DNA of 64,000 nt from Avedoeria sp964651245 (GTDB lineage: Bacteria; Chloroflexota; Anaerolineae; Epilineales; Epilineaceae), in contig CAZYVI010000012.1 in NCBI GenBank assembly GCA_964651245.1, positions 1-64,000 of the forward strand. Reading direction: 5' to 3'. Of this stretch, positions 1 to 9,461 are shown piece after piece. Position 1 is the stretch's first letter; the number at the start of each line of letters is the position of its first letter. Both the position numbers and the translations under genes were made by a program. The notes below the pieces were generated by a model, which saw only the letters and a program-made list of their open reading frames with translations, had not been told where the DNA came from and did no database searches.

Positions 1-2
1 AG

Positions 3-1163
<1,161 letters not shown>

Positions 1164-1174
1164 GAGGCAGCCCC

Positions 1175-1846
1175 ATGATCCGCGAACTCTGGGTCGCCGT
1201 TCGGATCACCGCCGCGCTCACCGCGGTGACCGGCCTGGCCTACCCGCTGGCCGTCACCGCCCTGGCGCAGACGTTCTTCCCGGCCCAGGCCAAGGGCAGC
1301 CTGATCCGCGACCCCGGCGGCCGGATCGTCGGCTCGCGCCTTGTGGGCCAGGCGTTCGACGACCCGCGCTACTTCTGGGGCCGCGGCAGCGCCACCGCCG
1401 GCGCGCCCTACAACGCCGCCGCCTCGGGCGGCAGCAACCTCGGGCCGTCGAACCCGGCGCTGGTCGACGCCGTCGCCCTCCGCATCGACGCGCTGCGGAT
1501 GCACGACCTGGCGCAGTACGACGCCGTGCCGATTCCGGTCGACCTCGTCACGGCCTCGGGCAGCGGTCTCGACCCCCACATCAGCCCGGCCGCCGCGGCG
1601 TGGCAGGCGGGCCGCGTGGCCCGGGCGCGCGGCCTCGACCCGGCGACGGTGGCGGCGCTGGTGGCCCGGCACACCGAGGGACCATGGCTGGGCGTGTTCG
1701 GCGAGCGGCGGGTCAACGTCCTGGCCGTGAACCTTGCCCTGGACGACGCCGCGGCGGTCGCGCGGGCCGCCGCCGACGCCCTCGCGCCGAGCGCGCCGGC
1801 GCCGGCCGTGCTGCCGGGGCGCTGGAACGCGACGGACGTGCCGTGA
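1175..1846 (+). CDS. kdpC: Potassium-transporting ATPase subunit KdpC
   Basis: KdpC is the single-span accessory subunit of KdpFABC, thought to stabilise the complex and raise its ATP affinity. The 223-residue product opens with a short cytoplasmic stretch and one membrane helix (residues about 7-29, ending ALAQTFFP). It continues with the family signature GSxLIGQ-like region (here RIVGSRLVGQAF), then DPRYFWGRGSATAGAPYN and SGGSNLGPSNP, all hallmarks of KdpC. It is somewhat longer than the roughly 190 residues of enterobacterial KdpC, mainly at the C-terminus, which carries an extra Ala-rich tail. ATG at 1175 is chosen because AGGAGG lies 7 nt upstream; longer upstream reading would overlap kdpB. 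Transcribed with kdpB and probably with kdpDE. Confidence 0.96.
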   Translation: MIRELWVAVRITAALTAVTGLAYPLAVTALAQTFFPAQAKGSLIRDPGGRIVGSRLVGQAFDDPRYFWGRGSATAGAPYNAAASGGSNLGPSNPALVDAVALRIDALRMHDLAQYDAVPIPVDLVTASGSGLDPHISPAAAAWQAGRVARARGLDPATVAALVARHTEGPWLGVFGERRVNVLAVNLALDDAAAVARAAADALAPSAPAPAVLPGRWNATDVP

Positions 1847-1901
1847 CGACGGCGGCGCGACGGGCGGGCGGACGCGGGCCGGCGCGCGCCGAGGCCGGGC
1901 G

Positions 1902-4673
1902 ATGAACGCGCCCCCGCGGCCCGACCCGGACGCCCTGCTCGCCCGCGTCCAGGCCGACGAGCGGCGCGCCGCGCGCGGCCGGCTCAAGGTGTTCCTGGGC
2001 GCCGCCGCCGGCGTCGGCAAGACGTACGCCATGCTCGAGGCCGCCCACGACCGCGCCGCCGAGGGCGTCGACGTCGTCGTCGGCTGGGTCGACACCCACG
2101 GCCGCGCCGAGACCGAGGCCAAGCTGGCCGGGCTCGAGGCGCTGCCGCCGCGCGCGGTCGACTACCGCGGCCGGACGCTGCGCGAGTTCGACCTCGACGC
2201 CGCGCTGGCCCGTCGCCCGGCGCTCGTGGTCCTCGACGAACTGGCCCACACGAACGCGCCCGGCTCGCGGCACCCCAAGCGCTGGCACGACGTCGAAGAG
2301 CTGCTCGAGGCCGGGATCGACGTCTACACCACCGTCAACGTCCAGCACCTCGAGAGCGTCAACGACATCGTCGCCGCGGTGACCGGCGTCACGGTGCGCG
2401 AGACCGTGCCCGACGGCGTGCTCGAGACGGCCGCCGACGTCGAGCTCGTCGACCTGCCGCCCGACGAGCTGTTGGCGCGGCTGCGGGCCGGCAAGGTCTA
2501 CGTCCCGCAGCAGGCCGACCAGGCGCTGCGCGGCTTCTTCCGCAAGGGCAACCTCATCGCGCTGCGCGAGCTGGCGCTGCGGACGCTGGCCGAGCGCGTC
2601 GATGCCCAGATGCGGGCCTACCGCAGCGAGCACCGCATCGACGCCACCTGGGCCGCCGGCGACCGGATCCTCGTCGCCGTCGGGCCGGGCCCGCTGGCGC
2701 CCAAGCTGGTCCGCGGCGCCAAGCGCACCGCCGACAGCCTGCGGGCGCCGTGGGCGGCGGTGCACGTCGAGACGCCGGCCGTGGCCGGCCTGCCGGCGGC
2801 GGCGCGGGCCGAGATCGTCGAGGCGCTGCGGCTGGCCGAGCAGCTCGGCGGCGAGGCGGTCACGCTGGCCGGCCACGACGTGGCGGCGACGCTGCTGGCG
2901 TACGCCCGCGCCCACAACGCGACGAAGATCGTCCTGGGCAAGCCCGCCCATCCGCGCTGGCGCGACGTCCTCTACGGCTCGCTCGTCGCCGACGTCGTGC
3001 GCGGCAGCGGCGACATCGACGTGGCCGTGATCTCGGGCGAGCGCGCCGACGGGGGCGAGCGGCGGCCGCTGCCCGCCCCGTCGTCGCGCGGCGCGGCGTA
3101 TGCCCAGGCGGCGCTCGTCGTGGCGGCGGTCACCGGCGTGGCGCAGCTCGTGCCGCCCGGCACGCGCGAGTCCAACCTGGTGATGGCCTACCTGGCCGGC
3201 GTCGTCCTGGTGGCTGCCCGGCTCGGGCGCGGACCGGCGATCGTGGCCTCGGTGCTGGCGGTGGCGGCGTTCGACTTCTTCTATGTGCTGCCCTACCTGA
3301 CGTTCGCCGTGTCGGACGTCCAGTACCTGTTCACGTTCGTCGTGATGCTCGGCGTGGCCGTGCTGATCAGCACCCTCACGGCGCGCCTACGGCAGCAGGC
3401 CGCGGCGGCGCAGGCCCGCGAGCGGCGCGCCGCCGCGCTGTTCGAGCTCAGCCGCGAGCTGGCCAAGACGCGCGGCCTGTCGCAGCTGCTGGCGGCCACC
3501 GCCCGCCACGTCCAGGCCGTGTTCGGCGGCGACGTCGTGCTCGCCGTGCCCGACGCGACGGGCGCCCTGGCGCCGCGCGCGGCGTCGCCCCCGGCCACGG
3601 GGCTGGCCGAGGACGACCGCGCCGTGGCGCAGTGGGCGTTCGACCATGGCCGGCCGGCCGGCCGCGACAGCGACACGCTGCCGGGCGCGCCGAGCGTCCA
3701 CGTGCCGCTGCGCGGCGCGCGCGGCGTCGCCGGCGTGCTGTCGTGGCGGCCGCCGGCGGGGCAGACGCCGCTGGCGCCGGAGCCGCGGCACCTCCTCGAG
3801 ACGTTCGCCAACCAGGCCGCGCTGGCCGTCGAGCGCGCCCACCTGGCCGACGAGGCCGAGCAGGCGCGGGTCCGCGCCGAGACCGAGTCGCTGCGGGCCG
3901 GCCTGCTGGCCAGCGTCTCGCACGACCTGCGCACGCCGCTCACCGCGATCCGCGGCAGCGCCGAGGCGTTGCTGGCCGGCGACGCGGCCCTCGATGCCGC
4001 CACCCGGCGCGACCTGGCGGCCGACATCGCCGACGAGGCGGATCGGCTCGGCCGGCTCGTCGGCAACCTGCTGGACCTGACGCGGCTCGAGTCCGGCGCC
4101 GTGGGCCTGCGACCGAGCCCGACGCCGATCGAGGAGCCGATCGGCGGCGCGCTGCGCCGGACCGAACGGGCGCGCGGCGACCGGCCGCTGACCGTGTCGC
4201 TCCCGGACGATCTGCCGCCGGCGCGGATCGACCCGGTGCTCGTCGAGCAGGCGCTGATCCACCTGCTCGAGAACGCGGCCCGCCACACCCCGCCCGGCAC
4301 GCCGATCGAGGTGCGGGCGGCCGTCGACGGCGGCGGGCTCAGCGTCGAGGTCGCCGACCGGGGACCCGGGCTGCCGCCCGGCGATCCCGAGCGCCTGTTC
4401 GAGTCCTTCGCCCGCGGCGACGGGCGCGGCGGCGGCGGCCTGGGCAGCGGCCTGGGCCTGGCGATCTGCCGGGCCATCGCCCGGGCGCACGGCGGCGACG
4501 TGACGGCGGCGGACCGCCCGGGCGGCGGCGCGGTGTTCCGGCTGGCGCTGCCGCGCGCCGACGCGGTGGCGCCGCCGCCCGCGCTCGACGTGCCGCCCGC
4601 CGCGCCCGCTGCGCCCGCGCCGCGGCCCGCCGCGCCCGAGTCGCCGCCCGCCCCACCGGGCGGTCCGCGATGA
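1902..4673 (+). CDS. kdpD: Sensor histidine kinase KdpD
   Basis: Membrane sensor kinase that phosphorylates KdpE when K+ is limiting. 923 residues. The order is: KdpD N-terminal domain with a Walker-A loop GAAAGVGKT (residues 33-41) and the LDELAHTNAPGSRH signature; a UspA-like domain (about 245-375); a DUF4118 four-helix membrane unit (about 395-495, FDFFYVLPYLTF); a GAF-like domain (about 510-650); HisKA with the phospho-acceptor His674 in SVSHDLRTPL; and a HATPase with N, G1 and G2 boxes (ENAARHTP, DRGPGLP, GSGLGLAI). The last 40 residues are Pro/Ala-rich. ATG 1902 starts just before the conserved kinase domain, 55 nt after kdpC; no strong ribosome site is visible. The stop overlaps the kdpE start (ATGA), indicating translational coupling. 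Confidence 0.96.
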   Translation: MNAPPRPDPDALLARVQADERRAARGRLKVFLGAAAGVGKTYAMLEAAHDRAAEGVDVVVGWVDTHGRAETEAKLAGLEALPPRAVDYRGRTLREFDLDAALARRPALVVLDELAHTNAPGSRHPKRWHDVEELLEAGIDVYTTVNVQHLESVNDIVAAVTGVTVRETVPDGVLETAADVELVDLPPDELLARLRAGKVYVPQQADQALRGFFRKGNLIALRELALRTLAERVDAQMRAYRSEHRIDATWAAGDRILVAVGPGPLAPKLVRGAKRTADSLRAPWAAVHVETPAVAGLPAAARAEIVEALRLAEQLGGEAVTLAGHDVAATLLAYARAHNATKIVLGKPAHPRWRDVLYGSLVADVVRGSGDIDVAVISGERADGGERRPLPAPSSRGAAYAQAALVVAAVTGVAQLVPPGTRESNLVMAYLAGVVLVAARLGRGPAIVASVLAVAAFDFFYVLPYLTFAVSDVQYLFTFVVMLGVAVLISTLTARLRQQAAAAQARERRAAALFELSRELAKTRGLSQLLAATARHVQAVFGGDVVLAVPDATGALAPRAASPPATGLAEDDRAVAQWAFDHGRPAGRDSDTLPGAPSVHVPLRGARGVAGVLSWRPPAGQTPLAPEPRHLLETFANQAALAVERAHLADEAEQARVRAETESLRAGLLASVSHDLRTPLTAIRGSAEALLAGDAALDAATRRDLAADIADEADRLGRLVGNLLDLTRLESGAVGLRPSPTPIEEPIGGALRRTERARGDRPLTVSLPDDLPPARIDPVLVEQALIHLLENAARHTPPGTPIEVRAAVDGGGLSVEVADRGPGLPPGDPERLFESFARGDGRGGGGLGSGLGLAICRAIARAHGGDVTAADRPGGGAVFRLALPRADAVAPPPALDVPPAAPAAPAPRPAAPESPPAPPGGPR

Positions 4674-5371
4674 CCGCCGCCGCCGGCCCGCTCGTCCTCG
4701 TCGTCGACGACGAGGCGCCGATCCGACGCTTCCTGCGCGCCCTGCTCCAGGTCGACGGCTACGCCGTGGCCGAGGCCGACAGCGGCGCCGCGGCGCTCGA
4801 GGCGGCGGCGCGGCTGCTGCCGGCGGTGATCGTCCTCGACCTCGGCCTGCCCGACCTCGACGGCCTCGACGTCGTGCGCCGGCTGCGCGCCTGGACGTCG
4901 ACGCCGATCGTCATCCTCAGCGCCCGCGGCCGCGAGGCCGACAAGGTGGCGGCGCTGGACCTCGGCGCCGACGACTACCTCACCAAGCCGTTCGGCGCCG
5001 ACGAGCTGCGCGCCCGGCTGCGCGTCGCGCTGCGCTGGGCGGCCCGCGCCGCCAGCGACGCCGGCGAGCCGGTCGTCCACAGCGGCGAGCTGGCGATCGA
5101 CCTCGCCGCGCGCCGCGTCCGGCGCGCCGGGCGCGAGGTCCACGTGACCCCCACCGAGTGGTCGGTGCTGGCGGTGCTGGCCCAGCACGCCGGCAAGGTC
5201 GTCACCCATCGCCAGCTGCTGCGCGAGGTCTGGGGCGAGGCGTTCGTCGACGAGGCGCACTACGTGCGGCTGTACGTCGCCCAGCTGCGCCGCAAGCTCG
5301 AGGCCGACCCGGCCCAGCCGCGGGCGCTCGTCACCGAGGCGGGCGTCGGCTATCGGTTGATCGTGACCTAG
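4670..5371 (+). CDS. kdpE: Response regulator KdpE
   Basis: OmpR/PhoB-family transcription activator, the partner of KdpD that switches on kdpFABC. 233 residues. The receiver domain carries the acidic pair Asp13/Asp14 (VLVVDDEAPIRR), phospho-acceptor Asp57 (VLDLGLPDLDG) and Lys106 (YLTKPF). The winged-helix DNA-binding domain fills residues about 135-230 with HVTPTEWSVLAVLAQHAGKV and the recognition-helix region YVRLYVAQLRRKLE. ATG overlaps the kdpD stop by 4 nt. Placing the regulator pair downstream of the structural genes is the usual kdpFABCDE order. A small hairpin (5377-5391) follows the stop in the 56-nt convergent gap before the YceI gene. Confidence 0.96.
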   Translation: MTAAAGPLVLVVDDEAPIRRFLRALLQVDGYAVAEADSGAAALEAAARLLPAVIVLDLGLPDLDGLDVVRRLRAWTSTPIVILSARGREADKVAALDLGADDYLTKPFGADELRARLRVALRWAARAASDAGEPVVHSGELAIDLAARRVRRAGREVHVTPTEWSVLAVLAQHAGKVVTHRQLLREVWGEAFVDEAHYVRLYVAQLRRKLEADPAQPRALVTEAGVGYRLIVT

Positions 5372-5376
5372 CCGGG

Positions 5377-5391
5377 GGGCGACGATCGCCC
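5377..5391. terminator. Small hairpin between convergent kdpE and YceI gene
   Basis: GGGCGA and TCGCCC pair across a CGA loop in the short gap between two convergent genes. There is no U-tract. A role as a terminator for either strand is plausible from position only. Confidence 0.35.
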
Positions 5392-5427
5392 GGGGGCGGC
5401 CGCGACGACCGTCGGACCCGGCGGCCG

Positions 5428-6222
5428 CTACTCGGTCACCGGCGCGGCCACGAAGTCGAGGACCAGGCGCACCGCATCCTCGGTGGCCAGCATCGGGATC
5501 TCGATCGGGCCGATGCCGTAGCTCGACATCGTGACCGAGGTCGAGGCCGAGCCGGTGAGGGCGTCGGCGCCGAGGGTCGTCGTCACGTCCCACGTGGCCG
5601 GCAGCGTCACGTCCTTGACCGTCAGGTCGCCCGCCAGCCGGAACGACAGCGGCGTGTCGAGCGCCGGGTCGGCCGGAAAGCCCTCGATGGCGCGGGTGAC
5701 GAAGCGCGCCTCGGGGTACTGGCTGCTCTGGAGGGCGTTGCGCCGGATGAAGTTGTCGCGGCGCGGCCGGTCGCTGGTGAGCTGGCTGACGTCGACGACG
5801 ATCTCGCCGACCTCGCTGCCGGCGGGGTCGGCCGGGTCGATCCGGATGTCGCCCGCCACGGCCCGGGTCCGGCCGACGGCGACGACGAAGCGGTTGCCGT
5901 CAAAGAACGTCTCGCCGACCTCGTAGCGCGCCTCGGAGCGGGCCGGGTCGATGCGGTAGAGCCGCGGTCCGTCGCCGGCTGGCGCGGCCGCCCCGCCCCC
6001 GCTCGCCGCCGGCGGCGCCGTCGCCGCGTCCGTCGGGCCCGCGGCGGGGTCGACGGCCGGCGCGTCGGCGGGGACGTCGGCTGCCCGGGCCAGCGTGGCG
6101 GCGGCCGGGGCGCCGGTGCCGACCTCGCTGGGCGCGAACAGCGTCGCGTCGAGGAAGAACAGCGTGCCGACGGCGGCGGCGAGGAGCACGGCGGCGGCGA
6201 TGGCCAGGCGGCGGATCGTCAT
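5428..6222 (-). CDS. YceI-like secreted/anchored lipid-binding protein
   Basis: 264 residues. An N-terminal hydrophobic segment (about residues 4-26, RRLAIAAAVLLAAAVGTLFF) anchors or exports the protein. An Ala/Pro-rich low-complexity spacer (about 30-90) follows, then a YceI-type lipocalin-like barrel: YRIDPARSEARYEVGETF, VAGDIRIDPADP, VDVSQLTSDRPRRDNFIR, EARFVTRAIEGFP and a closing LVLDFVAAPV. YceI proteins bind polyisoprenoids or other amphiphiles in a barrel; the ligand cannot be told here. The ATG at 6222 is preceded by GGAGGA at a good distance, while the longer upstream frame has no ribosome site. Convergent with kdpE and divergent from the glutamate-synthase-like operon, so it is transcribed alone. 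Confidence 0.9.
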   Translation of the reverse strand: MTIRRLAIAAAVLLAAAVGTLFFLDATLFAPSEVGTGAPAAATLARAADVPADAPAVDPAAGPTDAATAPPAASGGGAAAPAGDGPRLYRIDPARSEARYEVGETFFDGNRFVVAVGRTRAVAGDIRIDPADPAGSEVGEIVVDVSQLTSDRPRRDNFIRRNALQSSQYPEARFVTRAIEGFPADPALDTPLSFRLAGDLTVKDVTLPATWDVTTTLGADALTGSASTSVTMSSYGIGPIEIPMLATEDAVRLVLDFVAAPVTE

Positions 6223-6538
6223 CGAGGTCCTCCGGCGAGGGCGCTTGTCTCGGGCGCGGCGCGGTCGACCATGGTAGCACGGCCGGGCGGGCCGCGGCGG
6301 ACCGCCGGCGCCGGCGCGACCAGACGCCGCGCTCGCCGGCGCGGACACCAGATCTAGGGGTGCCGCACCCGTCACGACCCCATATCTGCCATCGCCCGGC
6401 CGCCACTCTTTAAGCTTTCTTCACGGAAAACTGGCTATACTCACCCCCACCCGCCTACAATCGGCCGCGCCTCGGACCGAGCCTGCCGGAACGTCCGCTC
6501 CCGTCCCCACGTCCCGCCCGTGCTTGGAGGTGTCGCCC
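6223..6538. other. Divergent intergenic region with an AT-richer promoter-like patch
   Basis: 316 nt between the minus-strand YceI gene and the plus-strand glutamate-synthase-like operon. The right part (about 6405-6465) is clearly AT-richer than its surroundings. It contains TATACT (6436-6441) and TACAAT (6456-6461), either of which could be a -10 box for the operon. No good TTGACA-like -35 at 17 nt was found for either. GGAGG at 6526-6530 is the ribosome site for ATG 6539. No gene or RNA was recognised. Confidence 0.45.
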
Positions 6539-8107
6539 ATGACCGTGGCCCCGCCTCGGCCCGCCGCCCCGCCCATCGCAAGCGCCGACCCGGACCTGCC
6601 GCGGTCGGCGTTGTCGTTGGCGCCCAGCCCGGTGCTGCTCGAGTCGTTGTCGGCGGCCGACGTCGACCGCCCGCCCGCGCCGCCGCCCGGCCCGGCGCGC
6701 TCGTTCCGGCGCTACCACATCGCCACCCGCCCGACGCCCGACCTGGCCGACCTGCCGTCGCGGTTCCGGGTCGAAGTGCGGCGGACCGGCCTGGCCAAGC
6801 TGCTGCTGACCGAGGCCATCCAGTACTGGGGGCATTGGGAGACCGTCCTGAGCCGGCCGTGCGTCTACGGCGTGTTCAGCGGCCCGGTCGGCGGCTTTGC
6901 GCCGCGGCCCCACCTCTGCGTCGGCTGCCTGCGCTGCACGATCCAGCACCCCGACGTCGTGCGCATCGAGCGCAACCCGGCCTGGGCGGCCTGGGGCGAC
7001 GCCTTCTTCAAGCCGGCGATGGTCGAGACCGTCCTGACCGAGGCCGCCACCGGCGCGGTGCCGGTCAAGGGCCAGGGCTACCGCGGCAAGTTCGGCGGCC
7101 AGGGCTGGGACGCGATCTGGACCGACATGAGCGAGATCGTCCGGCCGACGCGCGACGGCATCCACGGCCGCGAGATGATCTCGACGGCCGTCGACCTCGG
7201 CGCCAAGCCGATGCACCTGCGCTTCGACGCCGCCGGCGCCGTCGTCGGCGCCGCGCCGCAGATCACGACGCTGCCGTTGCCGGTGCTGCTCGACACGCCG
7301 CCCGACGCGCTGCTGGCCGACGGCCGCGTCGTGGCGGCCTGGGCCGACGCCGCCCGGTCGCTCGAGACGCTGGCGGTGCTGCCGCTGCCCACGGTCGTCG
7401 CGGCGGGCCTGGCCGGCGACCACATCGCGCCGCGCCTGGCCGCCGGTCGCGACGATGCGGCGGCCCTGGCGGCGCTGCCGTTCGCGCCGCGCCTGGTCGA
7501 GGTCGACGATGCGGCGCTGGCCGCGGCCGTGGCGGCGCAGGCGCCGTCGGCGGTCGTCGCGCTGCGGCTGGCGCTGGCGCCGGGCTGGCCGGCCGCGCTC
7601 GATGCGGCCCTGGCGCGCGGCCTGCGCACCTTCCACCTGGTGGCCGACCACCACGGCCGCGGCGCCGACGCCGCCGGCCAGCCGGCGTTCGTGCGCGACA
7701 TCGTCATCGAGCTGCACCGTGCCCTGGTGGCGCGCGGCCTGCGCGACGAGGTGACGCTCGTCGTCTCGGGCGGCGTCGTGATGGCCGAGCACCTGCCCAA
7801 GGCGATCCTGTGCGGGGCCGACGCGGTGGCCCTCGACACGCCGCTGGCCGCGGCGCTGCAGGCGCGGCTGCTCGGCGGCGCCACGGCGGCCGACGCCCGC
7901 TACGACGTCCCGGCGCGGCTCGACGCCGCCTGGGGCGCGCAGCGGATCGTCAACCTCTGCGGCGCCTGGCGCGACCAGCTGCTCGAGATCATGGGTGCGA
8001 TGGGCCTGCGCGAGGTCCGGCGCCTGCGCGGCGAGCTCGGCCGCGCGATGTTCCAGCCCGAGCTCGAGCGCGAAGCGTTTGGAGGGATCGATGGCTTCCC
8101 CGGCTGA
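6539..8107 (+). CDS. Degenerate FMN-domain glutamate-synthase-like subunit
   Basis: 522 residues; first gene of a three-gene operon. The C-terminal half follows the FMN-binding barrel of glutamate synthase: VTLVVSGGVVMAEHLPKAILCGADAVALDTPL (conserved SGG and GAD turns). The end, GLREVRRLRGELGRAMF, aligns by eye with the end of the next gene's product (MSSIRELRGRRDVLRYV). The N-terminal half has CVGCLRC (Cys127, 130, 133) followed by KGQGYRGKFGGQGWDAIWTDMSE, so it may hold a metal or Fe-S centre, though a fourth Cys is not evident nearby. The catalytic glycine-rich GGMSFGS segment of GltB is missing. It is therefore a paralogue that may be structural or electron-transferring rather than catalytic. 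ATG 6539 has GGAGG 8 nt upstream and is preferred to a TTG at 6524. The last 17 nt overlap the next gene. Confidence 0.75.
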   Translation: MTVAPPRPAAPPIASADPDLPRSALSLAPSPVLLESLSAADVDRPPAPPPGPARSFRRYHIATRPTPDLADLPSRFRVEVRRTGLAKLLLTEAIQYWGHWETVLSRPCVYGVFSGPVGGFAPRPHLCVGCLRCTIQHPDVVRIERNPAWAAWGDAFFKPAMVETVLTEAATGAVPVKGQGYRGKFGGQGWDAIWTDMSEIVRPTRDGIHGREMISTAVDLGAKPMHLRFDAAGAVVGAAPQITTLPLPVLLDTPPDALLADGRVVAAWADAARSLETLAVLPLPTVVAAGLAGDHIAPRLAAGRDDAAALAALPFAPRLVEVDDAALAAAVAAQAPSAVVALRLALAPGWPAALDAALARGLRTFHLVADHHGRGADAAGQPAFVRDIVIELHRALVARGLRDEVTLVVSGGVVMAEHLPKAILCGADAVALDTPLAAALQARLLGGATAADARYDVPARLDAAWGAQRIVNLCGAWRDQLLEIMGAMGLREVRRLRGELGRAMFQPELEREAFGGIDGFPG

Positions 8108-9461
8108 ACCCACGGCCGCCACGCCGACCCTCGTCGGCAAGGTCACCCACTACCTCCACGACGGCTTCCACGCCCGCAGCCACGGCCTCGCCGAGGCGCC
8201 GCCGGCGTTGGGCGACGCCCGCTGGACCGATCAGCTCATCATGGCCGGTTGGTACCAGGCCGAGCACGGCCGCCCGCCGGCCCACCTCGAGCACCGCGTC
8301 GGCGCCAGCGGCGGCGGCTTCGACGTCCTGGCGTTCGGCGTCGATGGCGGCGAGCCGGCCGGCGGCGCCGGCCCGTCGCCGGCCGTCGGCCACGCCCGCG
8401 GCAGCGCGCCCGACGACGTCCTGGCGGCGATCGACACCTCGCTGCCGCTCAACCGGCGCGACGACGGCCGCCAGATCGTGCTGCGGGCGCCATGGTACGG
8501 CGGCGGGATGAGCTTCGGCTCGGTCAGCGAGAACGTCATGGTCTCGCGGGCGCGGGCGGCCCAAGCCTGGGGCACGCTGACGTGCACCGGCGAGGGCGGC
8601 TACCCGCCCGGCCTGGTGCCGTTCCAGGACCACGTGATCACCCAGGTGGCCACCGGGCTCTTCGGGGTGCGCGAAGAGACGATCCAGCAGGCGCCGGTCG
8701 TCGAGTTCAAGTACGCCCAGGGCGCCAAGCCGGGTCTCGGCGGCCACCTCCTGGGCGACAAGTCGACGACGGCCGTGGCCAGCATCCGCGAGAGCGTGCC
8801 GTGGGTTTCGCTCTTCAGCCCGTTCCCGTTCCACTCGGTCTATTCGGTCGAGGACCACAAGAAGCACATCGACTGGATCCGGACCGTCAACCCCACCGCG
8901 CTCATCTCGGTCAAGGTCAGTACGCCGGCCGACGTCGACATGGTGGCCGTCGGCTCGTACTACGCCGGGGCGCACATCATCCACCTCGACGGCAGCTACG
9001 GCGGCACCGGGGCGGCGCCCGAGATCGCGAAGAAGAACATCGCGATGCCGATCGAGTTCGCCGTGCCCAAGGTCCACCGCCACCTCGAGGCCGAGGGCAT
9101 CCGCGACCAGGTGACCCTGATCGCCTCGGGCGGCATCCGCACCGCCCACGACATCGCCAAGGCGATCGCGCTGGGGGCCGACGGCTGCGTGATCGGCACC
9201 GCCGAGCTGGTGGCGCTGGGCTGTACGCGGTGCTCGAACTGCGAGCGCGGCCGCGGCTGCACGTTCGGCCTCACCACCACCGACCCCGAGCTCCAGGCTT
9301 GGGTCGCGCCCGACTGGGGCGCGGCGCGGCTGCTCAAGCTCTACGAGAGCCTGCAGTGGCAGCTGCGCGACCTGCTGCACCAGCTGGGCATGTCCTCGAT
9401 CCGCGAGCTGCGCGGGCGGCGCGACGTCCTGCGCTACGTCGGCCGCCGGGAGGTGGCGTGA
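8091..9461 (+). CDS. Glutamate synthase FMN-binding catalytic domain protein (GltB2-like)
   Basis: 456 residues corresponding to the central FMN/2-oxoglutarate domain of glutamate synthase as a stand-alone subunit. Visible landmarks are PWYGGGMSFGSVSENVM, TGEGGYPPG, KPGLGGHLLGDK, LISVKVSTPADVD, HLDGSYGGTGAAPEIAKKN, LIASGGIRTAHDIAKAIALGAD, and an Fe-S cysteine set Cys378, 381, 384 and 390 (CTRCSNCERGRGC). Known enzymes of this family aminate 2-oxoglutarate with ammonia delivered from a glutaminase domain. That domain is encoded by the next gene. ATG 8091 follows GGAGGG (8081-8086) inside the end of the previous gene, and the stop overlaps the next start (TGATG). No NADPH-oxidising GltD is in the window, so the electron donor may be ferredoxin; that is an inference. 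Confidence 0.9.
   Translation: MASPAEPTAATPTLVGKVTHYLHDGFHARSHGLAEAPPALGDARWTDQLIMAGWYQAEHGRPPAHLEHRVGASGGGFDVLAFGVDGGEPAGGAGPSPAVGHARGSAPDDVLAAIDTSLPLNRRDDGRQIVLRAPWYGGGMSFGSVSENVMVSRARAAQAWGTLTCTGEGGYPPGLVPFQDHVITQVATGLFGVREETIQQAPVVEFKYAQGAKPGLGGHLLGDKSTTAVASIRESVPWVSLFSPFPFHSVYSVEDHKKHIDWIRTVNPTALISVKVSTPADVDMVAVGSYYAGAHIIHLDGSYGGTGAAPEIAKKNIAMPIEFAVPKVHRHLEAEGIRDQVTLIASGGIRTAHDIAKAIALGADGCVIGTAELVALGCTRCSNCERGRGCTFGLTTTDPELQAWVAPDWGAARLLKLYESLQWQLRDLLHQLGMSSIRELRGRRDVLRYVGRREVA

Noticed and set aside
6524..6538. TTG start for the first glutamate-synthase-like gene
   Set aside because: It overlaps the GGAGG that serves the ATG at 6539 at ideal spacing.
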